From NCBI RefSeq assembly GCF_052113705.1, contig NZ_JBGQOG010000004.1, forward strand, positions 1-64,000: 64,000 nt of DNA, written 5' to 3'. Positions 23,226-32,592 of this stretch are shown here, piece after piece. Every line of letters starts with the position of its first letter. Positions within the stretch are counted from its first letter, which is position 1. This DNA is from JBGQOG01 sp052113705 (GTDB lineage: Bacteria; Pseudomonadota; Alphaproteobacteria; Rhodobacterales; Rhodobacteraceae). A program made the position numbers and the translations under genes. The notes beneath the pieces were generated by a model. The model saw nothing but the letters and a program-made list of their open reading frames with translations. It had not been told where the DNA came from and ran no database searches.

Positions 23226-24179
23226 CTATACGATCAATACCACCACATAGGCTGCATATAGCCCGACCAGCGCCGTGCCCCAGCGTTTTCCGATCGGCCA
23301 GCCACGATAAATGATCGGCCCGATCAACAGCGCACAGCCGAGCATCACCCAGAGGTCAAAGCGCAGCATCTCGGGCGGCACCGGCAGCGGCCCGACCAGC
23401 CCGGCGACGCCGATGATGCCCAGCAGGTTGAAGATGTTGGAGCCGATGACATTGCCCAGTGCCACATCCGCCCGCCCTTTCATTGCCGCGACGACCGAGG
23501 TGGCCAGCTCCGGCAGCGAGGTGCCGATGGCCACCAGCGTCAGGCCGATGACCGCTTCGCTGACGCCGTAAGCGCGGGCGACATGGGTGGCACCCTCCAC
23601 CAGATAATGCGCGCCGAGCGGCAGGCCGATCAGGCCCAGCACCAGAAACAGCGCGATCTTGGCCCAAGGCATCTCGGGATCGGCCCCCTCCAGCGCCTCG
23701 TCCGGCTCGGGCGCCTCGCCCGCGGCCCGATGCGCCAGCGCGTCGCGGATTTGCACCGCCAGCATCAGCCCGAGGCCCGCCAGCAGCACCAGCGCATGTG
23801 GCCAGCGGATCGGCCCCAGCCAGCACAGGCCGATGAACAGCACCGAGGCCGCGATCATGATCAGATAGCTTTGCCGGGTGTCCTTCCCCTCGGGGCGGAT
23901 CTTGGCGATCAGCGCGGGCAGACCCAGCACCAAAAGCACATTGGCGATGTTGGAGCCGATGACATTGCCAAGAGCGATGGCCGGCGCATTGTCCAGAACC
24001 GCCGCCACCGAGACCAGCATCTCGGGTGCCGAGGTGCCAAAGGCCACCACCGTCAACCCGACGATCAGCGCCGGTATCCCCAGCCGCAGGCTGAGCCCCA
24101 CCGCGCCACGCACCAGAATATCGCCCGCGATCACCAGCAGCACGAGGCCACCCGCGATCATCCCCAAATGCAGCAGCAT
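23226..24179 (-). CDS. Calcium/sodium antiporter (YrbG/CaxA family)
   Basis: 317 residues in two inverted-topology repeats of about five helices each. The alpha motifs are VVAFGTSAPEMLVSVAAVL with ALGNVIGSNIANVLLVLG in the first half, and VAIGTSLPELATSVVAAMKG with ALGNVIGSNIFNLLGIIG in the second. These carry the acidic and polar residues that bind Ca and Na. The acidic cytoplasmic loop lies between, at about residues 150-170 (EAPEPDEALEGADPEM). Starts directly after a small zinc-ribbon gene. Confidence 0.88.
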   Translation of the reverse strand: MLLHLGMIAGGLVLLVIAGDILVRGAVGLSLRLGIPALIVGLTVVAFGTSAPEMLVSVAAVLDNAPAIALGNVIGSNIANVLLVLGLPALIAKIRPEGKDTRQSYLIMIAASVLFIGLCWLGPIRWPHALVLLAGLGLMLAVQIRDALAHRAAGEAPEPDEALEGADPEMPWAKIALFLVLGLIGLPLGAHYLVEGATHVARAYGVSEAVIGLTLVAIGTSLPELATSVVAAMKGRADVALGNVIGSNIFNLLGIIGVAGLVGPLPVPPEMLRFDLWVMLGCALLIGPIIYRGWPIGKRWGTALVGLYAAYVVVLIV

Positions 24180-24365
24180 TCACGCCCCCTTGTTGCCCGC
24201 ACCGCCGCATGGGCAGGGGGAGGTTCCGATGCGCGGCCGCCCGCAGGCCAGACAACGCGCCGTCAGTTTCTTCGGTTTCTTCTTGCCAAATCCGCTGATG
24301 CGAAAGCGGCCGAACACAGCCAGTGCCGCGATCACGATCAGGAACAGCGTGATGATCTTGACCAT
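24180..24365 (-). CDS. Small membrane protein with a C-terminal zinc ribbon-like motif
   Basis: 61 residues. One membrane helix (residues 2-20, VKIITLFLIVIAALAVFG), a basic stretch GFGKKKPKK, then four cysteines in the order C-x2-C-x9-C-x-C (ARCLACGRPRIG, then PCPCGG). The cysteines could hold zinc. It abuts the exchanger gene without spacing and follows the S49 peptidase by 3 bases, so the three form one transcript. No function is known from the sequence. Confidence 0.7.
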   Translation of the reverse strand: MVKIITLFLIVIAALAVFGRFRISGFGKKKPKKLTARCLACGRPRIGTSPCPCGGAGNKGA

Positions 24366-24368
24366 GGA

Positions 24369-25187
24369 TCAGAGGCCGAACCGCGCCCAGAGCGCGCGTT
24401 CCTCGGCCAGATCCAGCGCCCCGCCCACCAGGTTCATCCCGAACCGCGACAGCAGGCCGCGCTTTTGCCCATAGGGGATCAGCCGCACCTTCTCGCCGTA
24501 AAGCGCCTTCAGCTTGGGGACCGCATGCGCCACCCCGTCGATGAGGCCCAGCCGTGCAGCCTCTTCGCCCAGCCAGACATCGCCGGTAAAGAGGTCACGC
24601 TCGGTGCTCAGTTTCGCGCCCCGCCGCCCGGTGACCTGCGCCTTGAAGATCGCATGCATCGGCTCAAGGATCGCTTTCAGCCGTTCGATGTCTTCGGGCT
24701 TTTGCGGGCGGAACGGGTCCATGAAGCTCTTGGAGGTGCCCGCCGTATGCACCCGCCGCTCGATCCCGTGGCGGGCGATGAAGCCGTCCAGCCCGAAGCC
24801 CGAGGAGATGACGCCGATCGAGCCAATGAGCGAGGCGGAATCCGCCCAGATGTCATCCGCCGCTGTGGCCAGCCAATAGCCGCCCGAGGCCGCGACATCC
24901 TCGACAAAGGCATGCACCGGCACGCCGGTTTCCTCGGCCAGACGGCGAATGCGCGCGGCAATCAGCGAGCTTTGCACCGGGCTGCCGCCGGGGGAATTGA
25001 TCAGCAGCGCCACCGCCACCGGCTTTCCCCGTTTGAACGCGCGCTGCAACAGCGGCGCCAGCGCCGCATCTGACAGGCCCGCGGCACCGGGCCGGGTGAT
25101 GCCGATGGCACCGGAAAGGCGGACCACGGCCACTTTCGGCGGTGATTTGGCGAAGGGAATGAAGCGCTTGATATCCATGTCCGGCAT
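24369..25187 (-). CDS. sppA: S49 family peptidase (SppA-like)
   Basis: 272 residues from the ATG at 25185-25187; a second ATG three codons on (MDIKRFIPF) is equally good. The ClpP-like fold shows LLINSPGGSPVQSS, the nucleophile serine of DVAASGGYWLA, and the likely general-base lysine in AGTSKSFMDPFRPQ. It is the short form, about the size of Bacillus SppA, and would act in an oligomer. It has no obvious signal peptide, so its site of action is uncertain; relatives degrade leftover signal peptides at the membrane. Confidence 0.8.
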   Translation of the reverse strand: MPDMDIKRFIPFAKSPPKVAVVRLSGAIGITRPGAAGLSDAALAPLLQRAFKRGKPVAVALLINSPGGSPVQSSLIAARIRRLAEETGVPVHAFVEDVAASGGYWLATAADDIWADSASLIGSIGVISSGFGLDGFIARHGIERRVHTAGTSKSFMDPFRPQKPEDIERLKAILEPMHAIFKAQVTGRRGAKLSTERDLFTGDVWLGEEAARLGLIDGVAHAVPKLKALYGEKVRLIPYGQKRGLLSRFGMNLVGGALDLAEERALWARFGL

Positions 25188-25371
25188 GTAGGCCGCAGGA
25201 AGACGCCAAACAAGAACGGCCCCGCGAAAACCTGCCGAATGCCGCAAGAAAAGCGGTAAGGGGCGCGGCTTTCCCCTGCGGATCGCGGCGGCAGGCGCGC
25301 GGACCCGCCGTCTGCAGCGCCCTGTGGTTTTTCCCCTGCCGTTCGGCGGGCCGATGGCATAGGCTTTGGCG

Positions 25372-26244
25372 ATGATTGATCGCTTGGAAATGTTCATTGC
25401 TTTGGCGCGCGAGGGGCACTTTGGCCGCGCGGCGGAAAGCTATGGGGTGACCCAGCCCACCCTCTCCTCGGGCCTGCGCGCGCTTGAGGATCAGCTGGGC
25501 GTGCAACTGGTCTGGCGCGGTTCGCGCTATCAGGGGCTGACGCCGGAGGGGCAGCGGGTTCTGGTCTGGGCGCAGCGGATCGTGGGGGATGCCCGCGCGC
25601 TGAAGGAAGAGATGCGCGCGGCGCGGCATGGGGTGGCGGGGCATCTGCGGCTGGGCTGCATTCCCACGGCGCTGCCCCGCGTGGCGCGGCTGACGGCCCC
25701 GTTTCTGGCCCGCAATCCCGGCGCGCGGCTGACCATTCTGTCCTGTTCCTCTTCCGAGATCCGCGAGGGGATCGAGGCGTTGACGCTGGATGCCGGGATC
25801 ACCTATCTCGACGCAGAACCCTTGGGGCGGCTGACGCAGGTGCCGCTGTATCTCGAAACCTATCGCCTGCTCGAGCGCAGCGCGGAGGCGGGGCCGGTCA
25901 GCTGGGCTGAGGCGGCGCAGCGACCCCTGTGTCTTCTGACGCCGGACATGCAGAACCGCCGTCTGGTCAACGCGCATTTGGCGCGGGCGGGGGCCGAGGT
26001 GGCGCCGCGGGTCGAGTCGAACTCCACCCTCGCGCTGCTCAGCCATGTCGCCACCGGCGACTGGGCGGCGATCCTGCCCGAGGCTCTGGCCGAAGGTATC
26101 GCGCTGCCCGCCGGGGCGGTGGCGCGCCCGCTGTCGGGCGGCGAGGCGCATCACCGTGTGGGCCTGGTGGTGGCGGCGCGCGATCCGCACACGCCGACAC
26201 TGGAGGCGCTGTTGGACGAGGCGCGGCGCATCGCGGAAGATTGA
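25372..26244 (+). CDS. fdsR: LysR-family regulator of the formate dehydrogenase operon
   Basis: 290 residues from the ATG at 25372. Winged-helix region: FIALAREGHFGRAAESYGVT, then QPTLSSGLRALEDQLGVQL. The substrate-binding half follows from residue about 92 (GHLRLGCIPTALPRVA). It lies 90 bp upstream of fdsG in the same direction, and two LysR-type boxes occupy the gap. Control of fds genes is inferred from position and from known FdsR proteins. The stop codon lies inside the first box. Confidence 0.82.
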   Translation: MIDRLEMFIALAREGHFGRAAESYGVTQPTLSSGLRALEDQLGVQLVWRGSRYQGLTPEGQRVLVWAQRIVGDARALKEEMRAARHGVAGHLRLGCIPTALPRVARLTAPFLARNPGARLTILSCSSSEIREGIEALTLDAGITYLDAEPLGRLTQVPLYLETYRLLERSAEAGPVSWAEAAQRPLCLLTPDMQNRRLVNAHLARAGAEVAPRVESNSTLALLSHVATGDWAAILPEALAEGIALPAGAVARPLSGGEAHHRVGLVVAARDPHTPTLEALLDEARRIAED

Positions 26245-26294
26245 TAGGTAAATCAAATCGCCCAACGGGATATCAATATTGATTTCTCTATCAT
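26241..26294 (+). promoter_or_regulatory. Paired LysR-type boxes in front of fdsG
   Basis: TTGAT-N6-ATCAA at 26241-26256 and TTGAT-N6-ATCAT at 26279-26294 lie 38 bp apart, with a perfect ATCAATATTGAT (26272-26283) touching the second. T-N11-A spacing with dyad symmetry is what LysR regulators bind, usually as two sites. The region is visibly AT-rich and must hold the fds promoter. Confidence 0.65.
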
Positions 26295-26333
26295 CCCTGT
26301 TAGGCCGAAGGCAGCCAGTCAAGGAGGACAGCC

Positions 26334-26813
26334 ATGTTGGATGCGGCGCAGCCCGAGGGTCTCGCAGAGCGCGTGACCGAAATTCTCGCCGCCCATGCGG
26401 GGGTTGAGGGGGCCTTGTTGCCGATCCTGCATGCGGTGCAGGCGGACTATGGCTTTGTGCCCGAGGCGGCGCTGCCGCAGATTGCCGCCGCCCTTGGCCA
26501 GACCCGCGCCGAAGTGCATGGGGTGATGAGTTTCTACCATGATTTCCGCGCGGAACCGGCGGGCCGCCATGTGGTCAAGCTCTGCCGGTCAGAGGCCTGT
26601 CAGGCGATGGGCGGTGCGGCGCTGGTGGCCGAGGCCGAGGCGGCTTTGGGCTGTGCGATGGGCGAAACCCGCGCCGATCAAAAGGTGACGCTGGAGCCGA
26701 TCTATTGCCTGGGCCTTTGCGCCTGTGGCCCGGCGGCGCAGGTCGATGGCAAGCTGGTCGGGCGGCTGGATGCCGCGAAACTGGCGAAGATCAAATCGGA
26801 GATCGGCGCATGA
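26334..26813 (+). CDS. fdsG: NAD-dependent formate dehydrogenase, gamma subunit
   Basis: 159 residues, NuoE-like thioredoxin fold. The [2Fe-2S] ligands are visible as C-x4-C in LCRSEACQAMGG and C-x3-C in YCLGLCACGP. In Fds enzymes this subunit passes electrons to the FMN subunit FdsB. Ribosome site AAGGAGG at 26321-26327. First gene of the fdsGBACD operon; overlaps fdsB by 4 nt. Confidence 0.9.
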   Translation: MLDAAQPEGLAERVTEILAAHAGVEGALLPILHAVQADYGFVPEAALPQIAAALGQTRAEVHGVMSFYHDFRAEPAGRHVVKLCRSEACQAMGGAALVAEAEAALGCAMGETRADQKVTLEPIYCLGLCACGPAAQVDGKLVGRLDAAKLAKIKSEIGA

Positions 26814-28348
26814 AGATTTATATTCCCCGCGATGCCGCCGCCCGCGCCCTTGGGGCCGATGAACTGGTGACCGCCGCCAAAGCCGAAGCCGCGAAACGTG
26901 GCATCGACCTGACCGTGGTGCGCAACGGTACCCGTGGCATGGTTTGGCTGGAACCGCTGCTGGAGCTGGAAACCCCGGCGGGGCGGATGGCCTTTGGGCC
27001 GATGGAACCCGAGGATCTGCCAGGTTTTTTCGACGCCGCAGAGACGCATCCGAAGGCCCTGGGCCTGACGGAAGAAATCCCGTTCTTCAAATCGCAAACC
27101 CGGCTGACCTTTGCCCGCTGTGGCCGCATTGATCCCTTGTCGCTGGCCGAGTACCGCGCCGAAGGCGGCCTTGCCGGGCTGACCCGCGCGCTGGGCCTGA
27201 CGGGCGACGAGATCGTGGCCGAGGTCACCGCCTCCGGCTTGCGTGGGCGCGGTGGCGCGGGCTTCCCGACCGGCATCAAGTGGAAAACCGTGGCAGGGGC
27301 GCAGTCGGCGCAGAAATACATCGTCTGCAACGCGGATGAGGGCGACAGCGGCACCTTTGCCGACCGCATGCTGATGGAGGGCGATCCCTTCACCCTGATC
27401 GAGGGGATGGTGATCGCCGGTCTCGCGGTGGGGGCGACCAAGGGCTATGTCTATATCCGCTCTGAATATCCCGATGCGATCGAGGTGATGTCGAAGGCGG
27501 TCGCCCTTGGCCGGGCGGAGGGGCTGCTGGGGGCTTCGGTGCTGGGGCAGGGGCCTGCCTTTGACATGGAGGTGCGCGTCGGCGCCGGGGCCTATGTCTG
27601 CGGCGAGGAGACCTCGCTTTTGAACTCGCTGGAGGGCAAGCGCGGCGTGGTGCGGGCAAAACCGCCGTTGCCGGCGCTGGAGGGCTTCTTGGGCCGCCCG
27701 ACGGTGGTGAACAACGTGCTCAGCCTTGCGGCGGTGCCGTTCATTCTCGACCATGGCGCGGCGGCCTATAATGACATCGGCATCGGCCGCTCGCGCGGAA
27801 CCATCCCCTTGCAGATCGCCGGGAATGTGAAGTTCGGTGGGCTTTATGAGACCGGCTTTGGCATCACTCTGGGCGAGATTGTCGAGCAAATTGGTGGCGG
27901 TACCGCTTCGGGCCGCCCGGTGAAGGCGGTGCAGGTGGGCGGTCCCTTGGGGGCTTTCCATCCGGTTTCCGATTTCGGCCTGCCCTTTGGCTATGAGGAA
28001 TTCGCCGGACAAAATGGTTTGGTGGGCCATGCCGGGATGGTGGTCTTTGACGATACCGCCGACATGCTGCACATGGCGCGGTTCGCGATGGAATTCTGCG
28101 CGGTGGAGAGCTGCGGCAAATGCACCCCCTGCCGCATCGGCGCGGTGCGCGGCGCGGAAACCCTCGACCGGATCGCGGCGGGCGATGCCAGCGGTATCCC
28201 GATCCTCAAGGATCTCTGCAACACGATGAAATTCGGCTCGCTCTGCGCTTTGGGCGGCTTTACCCCCTATCCGGTGATGTCGGCGCTGACGCATTTCCCC
28301 GAGGATTTTGACCGGCCTGCCAAGGCCCCGCTGGAGGCTGCGGAATGA
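26810..28348 (+). CDS. fdsB: NAD-dependent formate dehydrogenase, beta subunit
   Basis: 512 residues. The N-terminal about 90 residues form a thioredoxin-like domain. The NuoF-like part follows with the FMN loop GLRGRGGAGFPTGIKW and the NAD-site segment CNADEGDSGTFADRM. The [4Fe-4S] ligands are in ESCGKCTPCRIG plus a later cysteine in LCALGGF. It transfers formate electrons to NAD+. Starts at an ATGA overlap with fdsG and ends at one with fdsA. Confidence 0.93.
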   Translation: MKIYIPRDAAARALGADELVTAAKAEAAKRGIDLTVVRNGTRGMVWLEPLLELETPAGRMAFGPMEPEDLPGFFDAAETHPKALGLTEEIPFFKSQTRLTFARCGRIDPLSLAEYRAEGGLAGLTRALGLTGDEIVAEVTASGLRGRGGAGFPTGIKWKTVAGAQSAQKYIVCNADEGDSGTFADRMLMEGDPFTLIEGMVIAGLAVGATKGYVYIRSEYPDAIEVMSKAVALGRAEGLLGASVLGQGPAFDMEVRVGAGAYVCGEETSLLNSLEGKRGVVRAKPPLPALEGFLGRPTVVNNVLSLAAVPFILDHGAAAYNDIGIGRSRGTIPLQIAGNVKFGGLYETGFGITLGEIVEQIGGGTASGRPVKAVQVGGPLGAFHPVSDFGLPFGYEEFAGQNGLVGHAGMVVFDDTADMLHMARFAMEFCAVESCGKCTPCRIGAVRGAETLDRIAAGDASGIPILKDLCNTMKFGSLCALGGFTPYPVMSALTHFPEDFDRPAKAPLEAAE

Positions 28349-31215
28349 AAGATTTCATCATCCCCACCAAGGACATGGGCACGCCTGCGAAACACGGCGC
28401 GCCGGTCACCCTGACCATCGACGGCATGGAGATCACCGTGCCCGCGGGCACCTCGGTCATGCGCGCGGCGGCAGAGGCCGGGATCTCAGTTCCGAAACTC
28501 TGCGCCAGCGATATGCTGGATGCTTTCGGCTCCTGCCGCCTCTGCCTCGTCGAGATCGAGGGGATGCGCGGCACCCCGGCTTCCTGCACCACACCCGTCA
28601 GCCCCGGCATGAAGGTCAAGACCCAGACGGAGAGTCTGAAGACCCTGCGCAAGGGGGTGATGGAGCTCTATATCTCTGACCACCCGCTTGATTGCCTGAC
28701 CTGTGCCGCCAATGGCGATTGCGAATTGCAGGATATGGCCGGGGCCGTCGGCCTGCGCGACGTGCGCTATGAGCCGGGCGAGAACCATTTTCTGCGCCGC
28801 GCCGCCACGGGCACGAACCCGCAATACATGCCGATCGACGACAGCAACCCCTATTTCAGCTATGATCCGGCGAAATGCATCGTCTGCTCGCGCTGCGTGC
28901 GGGCCTGCGAAGAGGTGCAGGGCACTTTCGCGCTGACCATCTCGGGCCGGGGTTTTGACAGCCGCGTCACCGCCGGGATGAACGAGAGTTTCATGGCGAG
29001 CGATTGCGTCTCCTGCGGCGCCTGCGTGCAGGCCTGCCCGACCGCGACGTTGATCGAGAAATCGGTGACCGCCATCGGCACGCCGGAACGGGTGGTGAAA
29101 ACCACCTGCGCCTATTGCGGCGTCGGTTGCTCGTTTGACGCGCATATGCGCGGCGATGAGGTGGTGCGGATGGTGCCCTCGAAAGACGGCAAGGCCAACC
29201 GCGGCCATTCCTGCGTCAAGGGCCGTTTCGCCTGGGGCTATGCCCAGCATCAGGACCGGATCCTGAAGCCGATGGTGCGCGAGCGGATCACCGATCCCTG
29301 GCGCGAAGTCAGTTGGGACGAGGCACTGAGCTTCACCGCGACCAAGCTCAAGGGCATTCAGGCGGCGCATGGGGTGGACAGCATCGGGGTGATCACCTCC
29401 TCGCGCTGCACCAATGAAGAAACCTATCTGGTGCAGAAACTGACCCGCGCGGTCTTTGGCAACAACAACACCGACACCTGCGCCCGCGTCTGCCATTCGC
29501 CCACCGGGTATGGGCTGAAACAGACCTTTGGCACCTCGGCCGGGACGCAGGATTTCGATTCTGTTGAAGACACCGATGTGGTGATCGTCATTGGCGCCAA
29601 CCCGACCGACGGGCATCCGGTTTTCGCCAGCCGCCTGCGCAAGCGCCTGCGGGCGGGGGCGAAGCTGATCGTCATCGACCCGCGTCGGATCGACCTGCTG
29701 ACCACCCCGCATATGGGCGCGGCCTGGCATCTGCCGCTGCGCCCGGGCACCAATGTGGCGGTGCTGACCGCGCTGGCCTATGTGATCGTGACCGAAGGCT
29801 TGCAGGATGACACTTTCATCGCCGAGCGTTGCGACGCGGATGAATATGCCGATTACATCGACTTCCTCACCGATCCCGCCCATGCGCCGGAAGCGGTGGA
29901 GACGGTCACCGGCGTCCCCGCCGATCTGATCCGGCAGGCGGCGCGGGCCTTCGCCCAGGGCGGCAATGGCGCGATCTACTATGGTCTCGGCGTCACCGAG
30001 CACAGTCAGGGCTCGACCACGGTGATGTCCATCGCCAACCTCGCCATGCTGACCGGCAATATCGGGCGGCGCGGCGTGGGCGTGAACCCGCTGCGCGGCC
30101 AGAACAACGTGCAGGGCTCCTGCGACATGGGGTCGTTCCCGCATGAATTGCCGGGCTATCGCCATGTCTCGGATGACACCGCGCGCGGGATCTTCGAGGC
30201 GGCCTGGGGGGTGAAAATCTCCGACGAGCCGGGGCTGCGCATTCCGAACATGCTGGATGCGGCGGTGAATGGCAGCTTCAAAGGGCTTTATGTGCAGGGC
30301 GAAGACATCCTGCAATCGGACCCCGACACCAAACATGTCAGCGCGGGTCTGGCGGCGATGGACTGTGTCATCGTGCAGGACCTCTTCCTGAACGAGACCG
30401 CGAATTACGCGCATGTCTTCCTGCCGGGCTGCTCTTTCCTTGAGAAAGACGGGACTTTCACCAATGCCGAACGCCGCATCAACCGCGTGCGCAAGGTGAT
30501 GGCGCCGAAGAATGGCTATGCCGATTGGGAGGTGACGCAGCTTTTGGCCAATGCGATGGGCGGCAACTGGACCTATACCGATCCGTCGCAGATCATGGAT
30601 GAGATTGCGGCGACCACCCCCTCTTTCGCCCATGTCTCTTATGCGCTGCTCGATGAGATGGGCTCGGTGCAATGGCCCTGCAATGATGACGCGCCCGAGG
30701 GCACGCCGATCATGCATATCGACGCGTTCGTGCGCGGCAAGGGGCGGTTCATCCGCACCGAATATGTCGCCACCGATGAGCGGACCGGCCCGCGCTTCCC
30801 GCTCTTGCTCACCACCGGGCGGATTCTCTCGCAGTATAACGTCGGCGCGCAGACCCGGCGCACCGCGAACAGCGAATGGCATGCCGAGGACCGGCTGGAG
30901 ATCCACCCGCATGACGCCGAAAACCGCGGCGTGAAAGAGGGGGATTGGGTGCGCCTCGCCTCCCGCGCGGGCGACACGACCCTGCGCGCGACGCTGACCG
31001 ACCGGGTGGCACCGGGGGTGGTCTACACCACCTTCCACCACCCCGATACGCAGGCCAATGTGGTCACCACCGACAATTCCGACTGGGCGACCAATTGCCC
31101 GGAATACAAGGTGACGGCGGTGCAGGTGCTGCCCTCGAACGGCCCCAGCGAATGGCAAAAGGACTATGCCGCGCAGGCCGAGGCGGCGCGGCGCATCCTG
31201 CCCGCCGCCGAGTGA
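28345..31215 (+). CDS. fdsA: NAD-dependent formate dehydrogenase, catalytic alpha subunit
   Basis: 956 residues. From the N-terminus: a [2Fe-2S] ferredoxin domain (FGSCRLCLVEI), a His/Cys [4Fe-4S] site (HPLDCLTCAANGDCELQ), two ferredoxin clusters (CIVCSRCVRACEE, CVSCGACVQACPT) and the cluster of the Mo domain (CAYCGVGCSFDAH). The Mo-bis-MGD domain has the metal-ligand cysteine in NTDTCARVCHSPTGYG, so it is a cysteine and not a selenocysteine enzyme. It oxidises formate to CO2 in the cytoplasm and needs MoaDE, MobA and FdsC for cofactor assembly. Confidence 0.95.
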   Translation: MKDFIIPTKDMGTPAKHGAPVTLTIDGMEITVPAGTSVMRAAAEAGISVPKLCASDMLDAFGSCRLCLVEIEGMRGTPASCTTPVSPGMKVKTQTESLKTLRKGVMELYISDHPLDCLTCAANGDCELQDMAGAVGLRDVRYEPGENHFLRRAATGTNPQYMPIDDSNPYFSYDPAKCIVCSRCVRACEEVQGTFALTISGRGFDSRVTAGMNESFMASDCVSCGACVQACPTATLIEKSVTAIGTPERVVKTTCAYCGVGCSFDAHMRGDEVVRMVPSKDGKANRGHSCVKGRFAWGYAQHQDRILKPMVRERITDPWREVSWDEALSFTATKLKGIQAAHGVDSIGVITSSRCTNEETYLVQKLTRAVFGNNNTDTCARVCHSPTGYGLKQTFGTSAGTQDFDSVEDTDVVIVIGANPTDGHPVFASRLRKRLRAGAKLIVIDPRRIDLLTTPHMGAAWHLPLRPGTNVAVLTALAYVIVTEGLQDDTFIAERCDADEYADYIDFLTDPAHAPEAVETVTGVPADLIRQAARAFAQGGNGAIYYGLGVTEHSQGSTTVMSIANLAMLTGNIGRRGVGVNPLRGQNNVQGSCDMGSFPHELPGYRHVSDDTARGIFEAAWGVKISDEPGLRIPNMLDAAVNGSFKGLYVQGEDILQSDPDTKHVSAGLAAMDCVIVQDLFLNETANYAHVFLPGCSFLEKDGTFTNAERRINRVRKVMAPKNGYADWEVTQLLANAMGGNWTYTDPSQIMDEIAATTPSFAHVSYALLDEMGSVQWPCNDDAPEGTPIMHIDAFVRGKGRFIRTEYVATDERTGPRFPLLLTTGRILSQYNVGAQTRRTANSEWHAEDRLEIHPHDAENRGVKEGDWVRLASRAGDTTLRATLTDRVAPGVVYTTFHHPDTQANVVTTDNSDWATNCPEYKVTAVQVLPSNGPSEWQKDYAAQAEAARRILPAAE

Positions 31216-31222
31216 GGCGCGG

Positions 31223-32035
31223 ATGAGACCGCTCTGGTCCCCGCATCCGGTTCGCCATTTCGAGGGCGGCTGGGCCGCGCGCGATCTGGCGCTGCCGGAA
31301 GAGGTTCCGGTGGCGCTGGTCTTTGACGGCGCGACGCAGGCGGTGATGATGGCCTCGCCCGGCGATCTGGAGGATTTCATCCGCGGCTTTGCCCTGACCG
31401 AGGGGCTGGTGGCCGATGCCGCCCGGATCACCCGGGTCGAGATCGTCGATCAGGGCGCGCAGGGGATTGAGGCGCGGGCCTGGCTGACCCCCGGCACCGG
31501 CGCGGCTTTGGCCGAGCGGCGGCGCAGCATGGTGGGGCCGGTGGGTTGTGGCCTCTGCGGCATCGACAGTCTGGCGCAGGCTTTGCGGGTGTTGCCGATG
31601 GTGCCGCCCTCGGCCCTACGGCTGGCGCCCGGCGATCCCGCCCGCGCGATGGCGGCGCTGGAGGGGGCACAGCCCTTGCAGGACGCGACGCGCGCCGCCC
31701 ATGCGGCGGCCTTCTGGCACCCCGAAGAGGGGCTGGTGGCGCTGCGCGAGGATGTGGGGCGGCACAATGCGCTGGACAAGTTGGCGGGGGCGCTGCTGGC
31801 GCGCGGCACCGATGTCGCGGCGGGGGTGCTGGTGCTGACCTCGCGGCTCTCGGTGGATATGGTGCAAAAGGCGGCAATGCTCGGCGCACCGGTGGTGATT
31901 GCCGCCTCTGCCCCCACCAGCCTCGCGCTGGCCCATGCCGAAGCCGCAGGGCTGACGCTGATTTCCCGTGCGCGCGGCGCGCGGTTTGACCTACACACGC
32001 ATCCCGAACGGATGACACAGGAGTGCCCGGCATGA
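31223..32035 (+). CDS. fdsC: Formate dehydrogenase accessory sulfurtransferase (FdhD family)
   Basis: 270 residues from ATG at 31223. FdhD landmarks: FIRGFALTEGLV, the cysteine pair in VGCGLCGIDSL, REDVGRHNALDKL and TSRLSVDMVQKA. FdhD/FdsC binds the bis-MGD cofactor and helps sulfurate it before insertion into FdsA. Starts 7 bp after fdsA; its stop overlaps fdsD by 4 nt. Confidence 0.9.
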   Translation: MRPLWSPHPVRHFEGGWAARDLALPEEVPVALVFDGATQAVMMASPGDLEDFIRGFALTEGLVADAARITRVEIVDQGAQGIEARAWLTPGTGAALAERRRSMVGPVGCGLCGIDSLAQALRVLPMVPPSALRLAPGDPARAMAALEGAQPLQDATRAAHAAAFWHPEEGLVALREDVGRHNALDKLAGALLARGTDVAAGVLVLTSRLSVDMVQKAAMLGAPVVIAASAPTSLALAHAEAAGLTLISRARGARFDLHTHPERMTQECPA

Positions 32036-32253
32036 GCGAGAGTAAGATCACCCGCATGGCCAATCAGATCGCCAGCTTCTTTGTCAGCCAGAGCGGCGAT
32101 CAGGCGGCGGCCGTCGCGGCGCATATCAGCGACAATTGGGCGCCGCCGATGCGGGCCGAACTCCTGGCGCAGGTGGCGGCGGGCGGCGAGGGGCTCGCAC
32201 CTCTGGTGATCGCGGCGGCGCCGATGGTGCGCCCGGTGTCCCGGGGGGCGTGA
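32032..32253 (+). CDS. fdsD: Formate dehydrogenase delta subunit
   Basis: 73 residues from ATG at 32032; another ATG at 32023 lies inside fdsC. Short helical protein with KITRMANQIASFFVSQSGDQ then AAVAAHISDNWAPPMR, the FdsD pattern. Its family is found only with Fds-type formate dehydrogenases and is needed for active enzyme in some hosts. Last gene of the operon. Confidence 0.88.
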   Translation: MSESKITRMANQIASFFVSQSGDQAAAVAAHISDNWAPPMRAELLAQVAAGGEGLAPLVIAAAPMVRPVSRGA

Positions 32254-32592
32254 CCGGTTGCGCGTGACGCACCGGGCCTGAACACCGTTCATCTTCAGCC
32301 ATTTTTGAGGCCGTGCCATTTTTTGCAGACCTGCCGCCCGACGCCCTGCCGCAGATCCGGCGGGCAGGGCGCGGGATTTTCACCACCCGGCGCGTTTCGC
32401 GCGCCATTGCGGGGCGGTTTCTGCCGGGCGCGACGGCCTTCGCGGCACAAAGCGGATGCTGGCGCGCGGGCCCGGCCTTGTCGCGGCCCAAAACGATGCC
32501 GCCCGGACGCCGCACCCGCCCGCTCAGCGCGGCGGTCGGGTGGGGGCGTTCGGACGGGGTCGTGCTCCGGTCCTATGCCCGGCGTTCTGCGT
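32254..32592. other. Intergenic region between convergent genes
   Basis: 339 bases between fdsD and the coiled-coil membrane protein gene. Open frames cross it on both strands, but their composition is arginine/proline-rich and none has a family pattern or ribosome site. No clear hairpin-plus-T terminator was seen. Confidence 0.5.

Noticed and set aside
28486..31431. Long minus-strand open frame of nearly 1000 codons
   Set aside because: It is exactly antisense to fdsA, whose motifs are unmistakable. In high-GC DNA the opposite strand is often free of stops. Its protein is His/Arg-rich with no family pattern.
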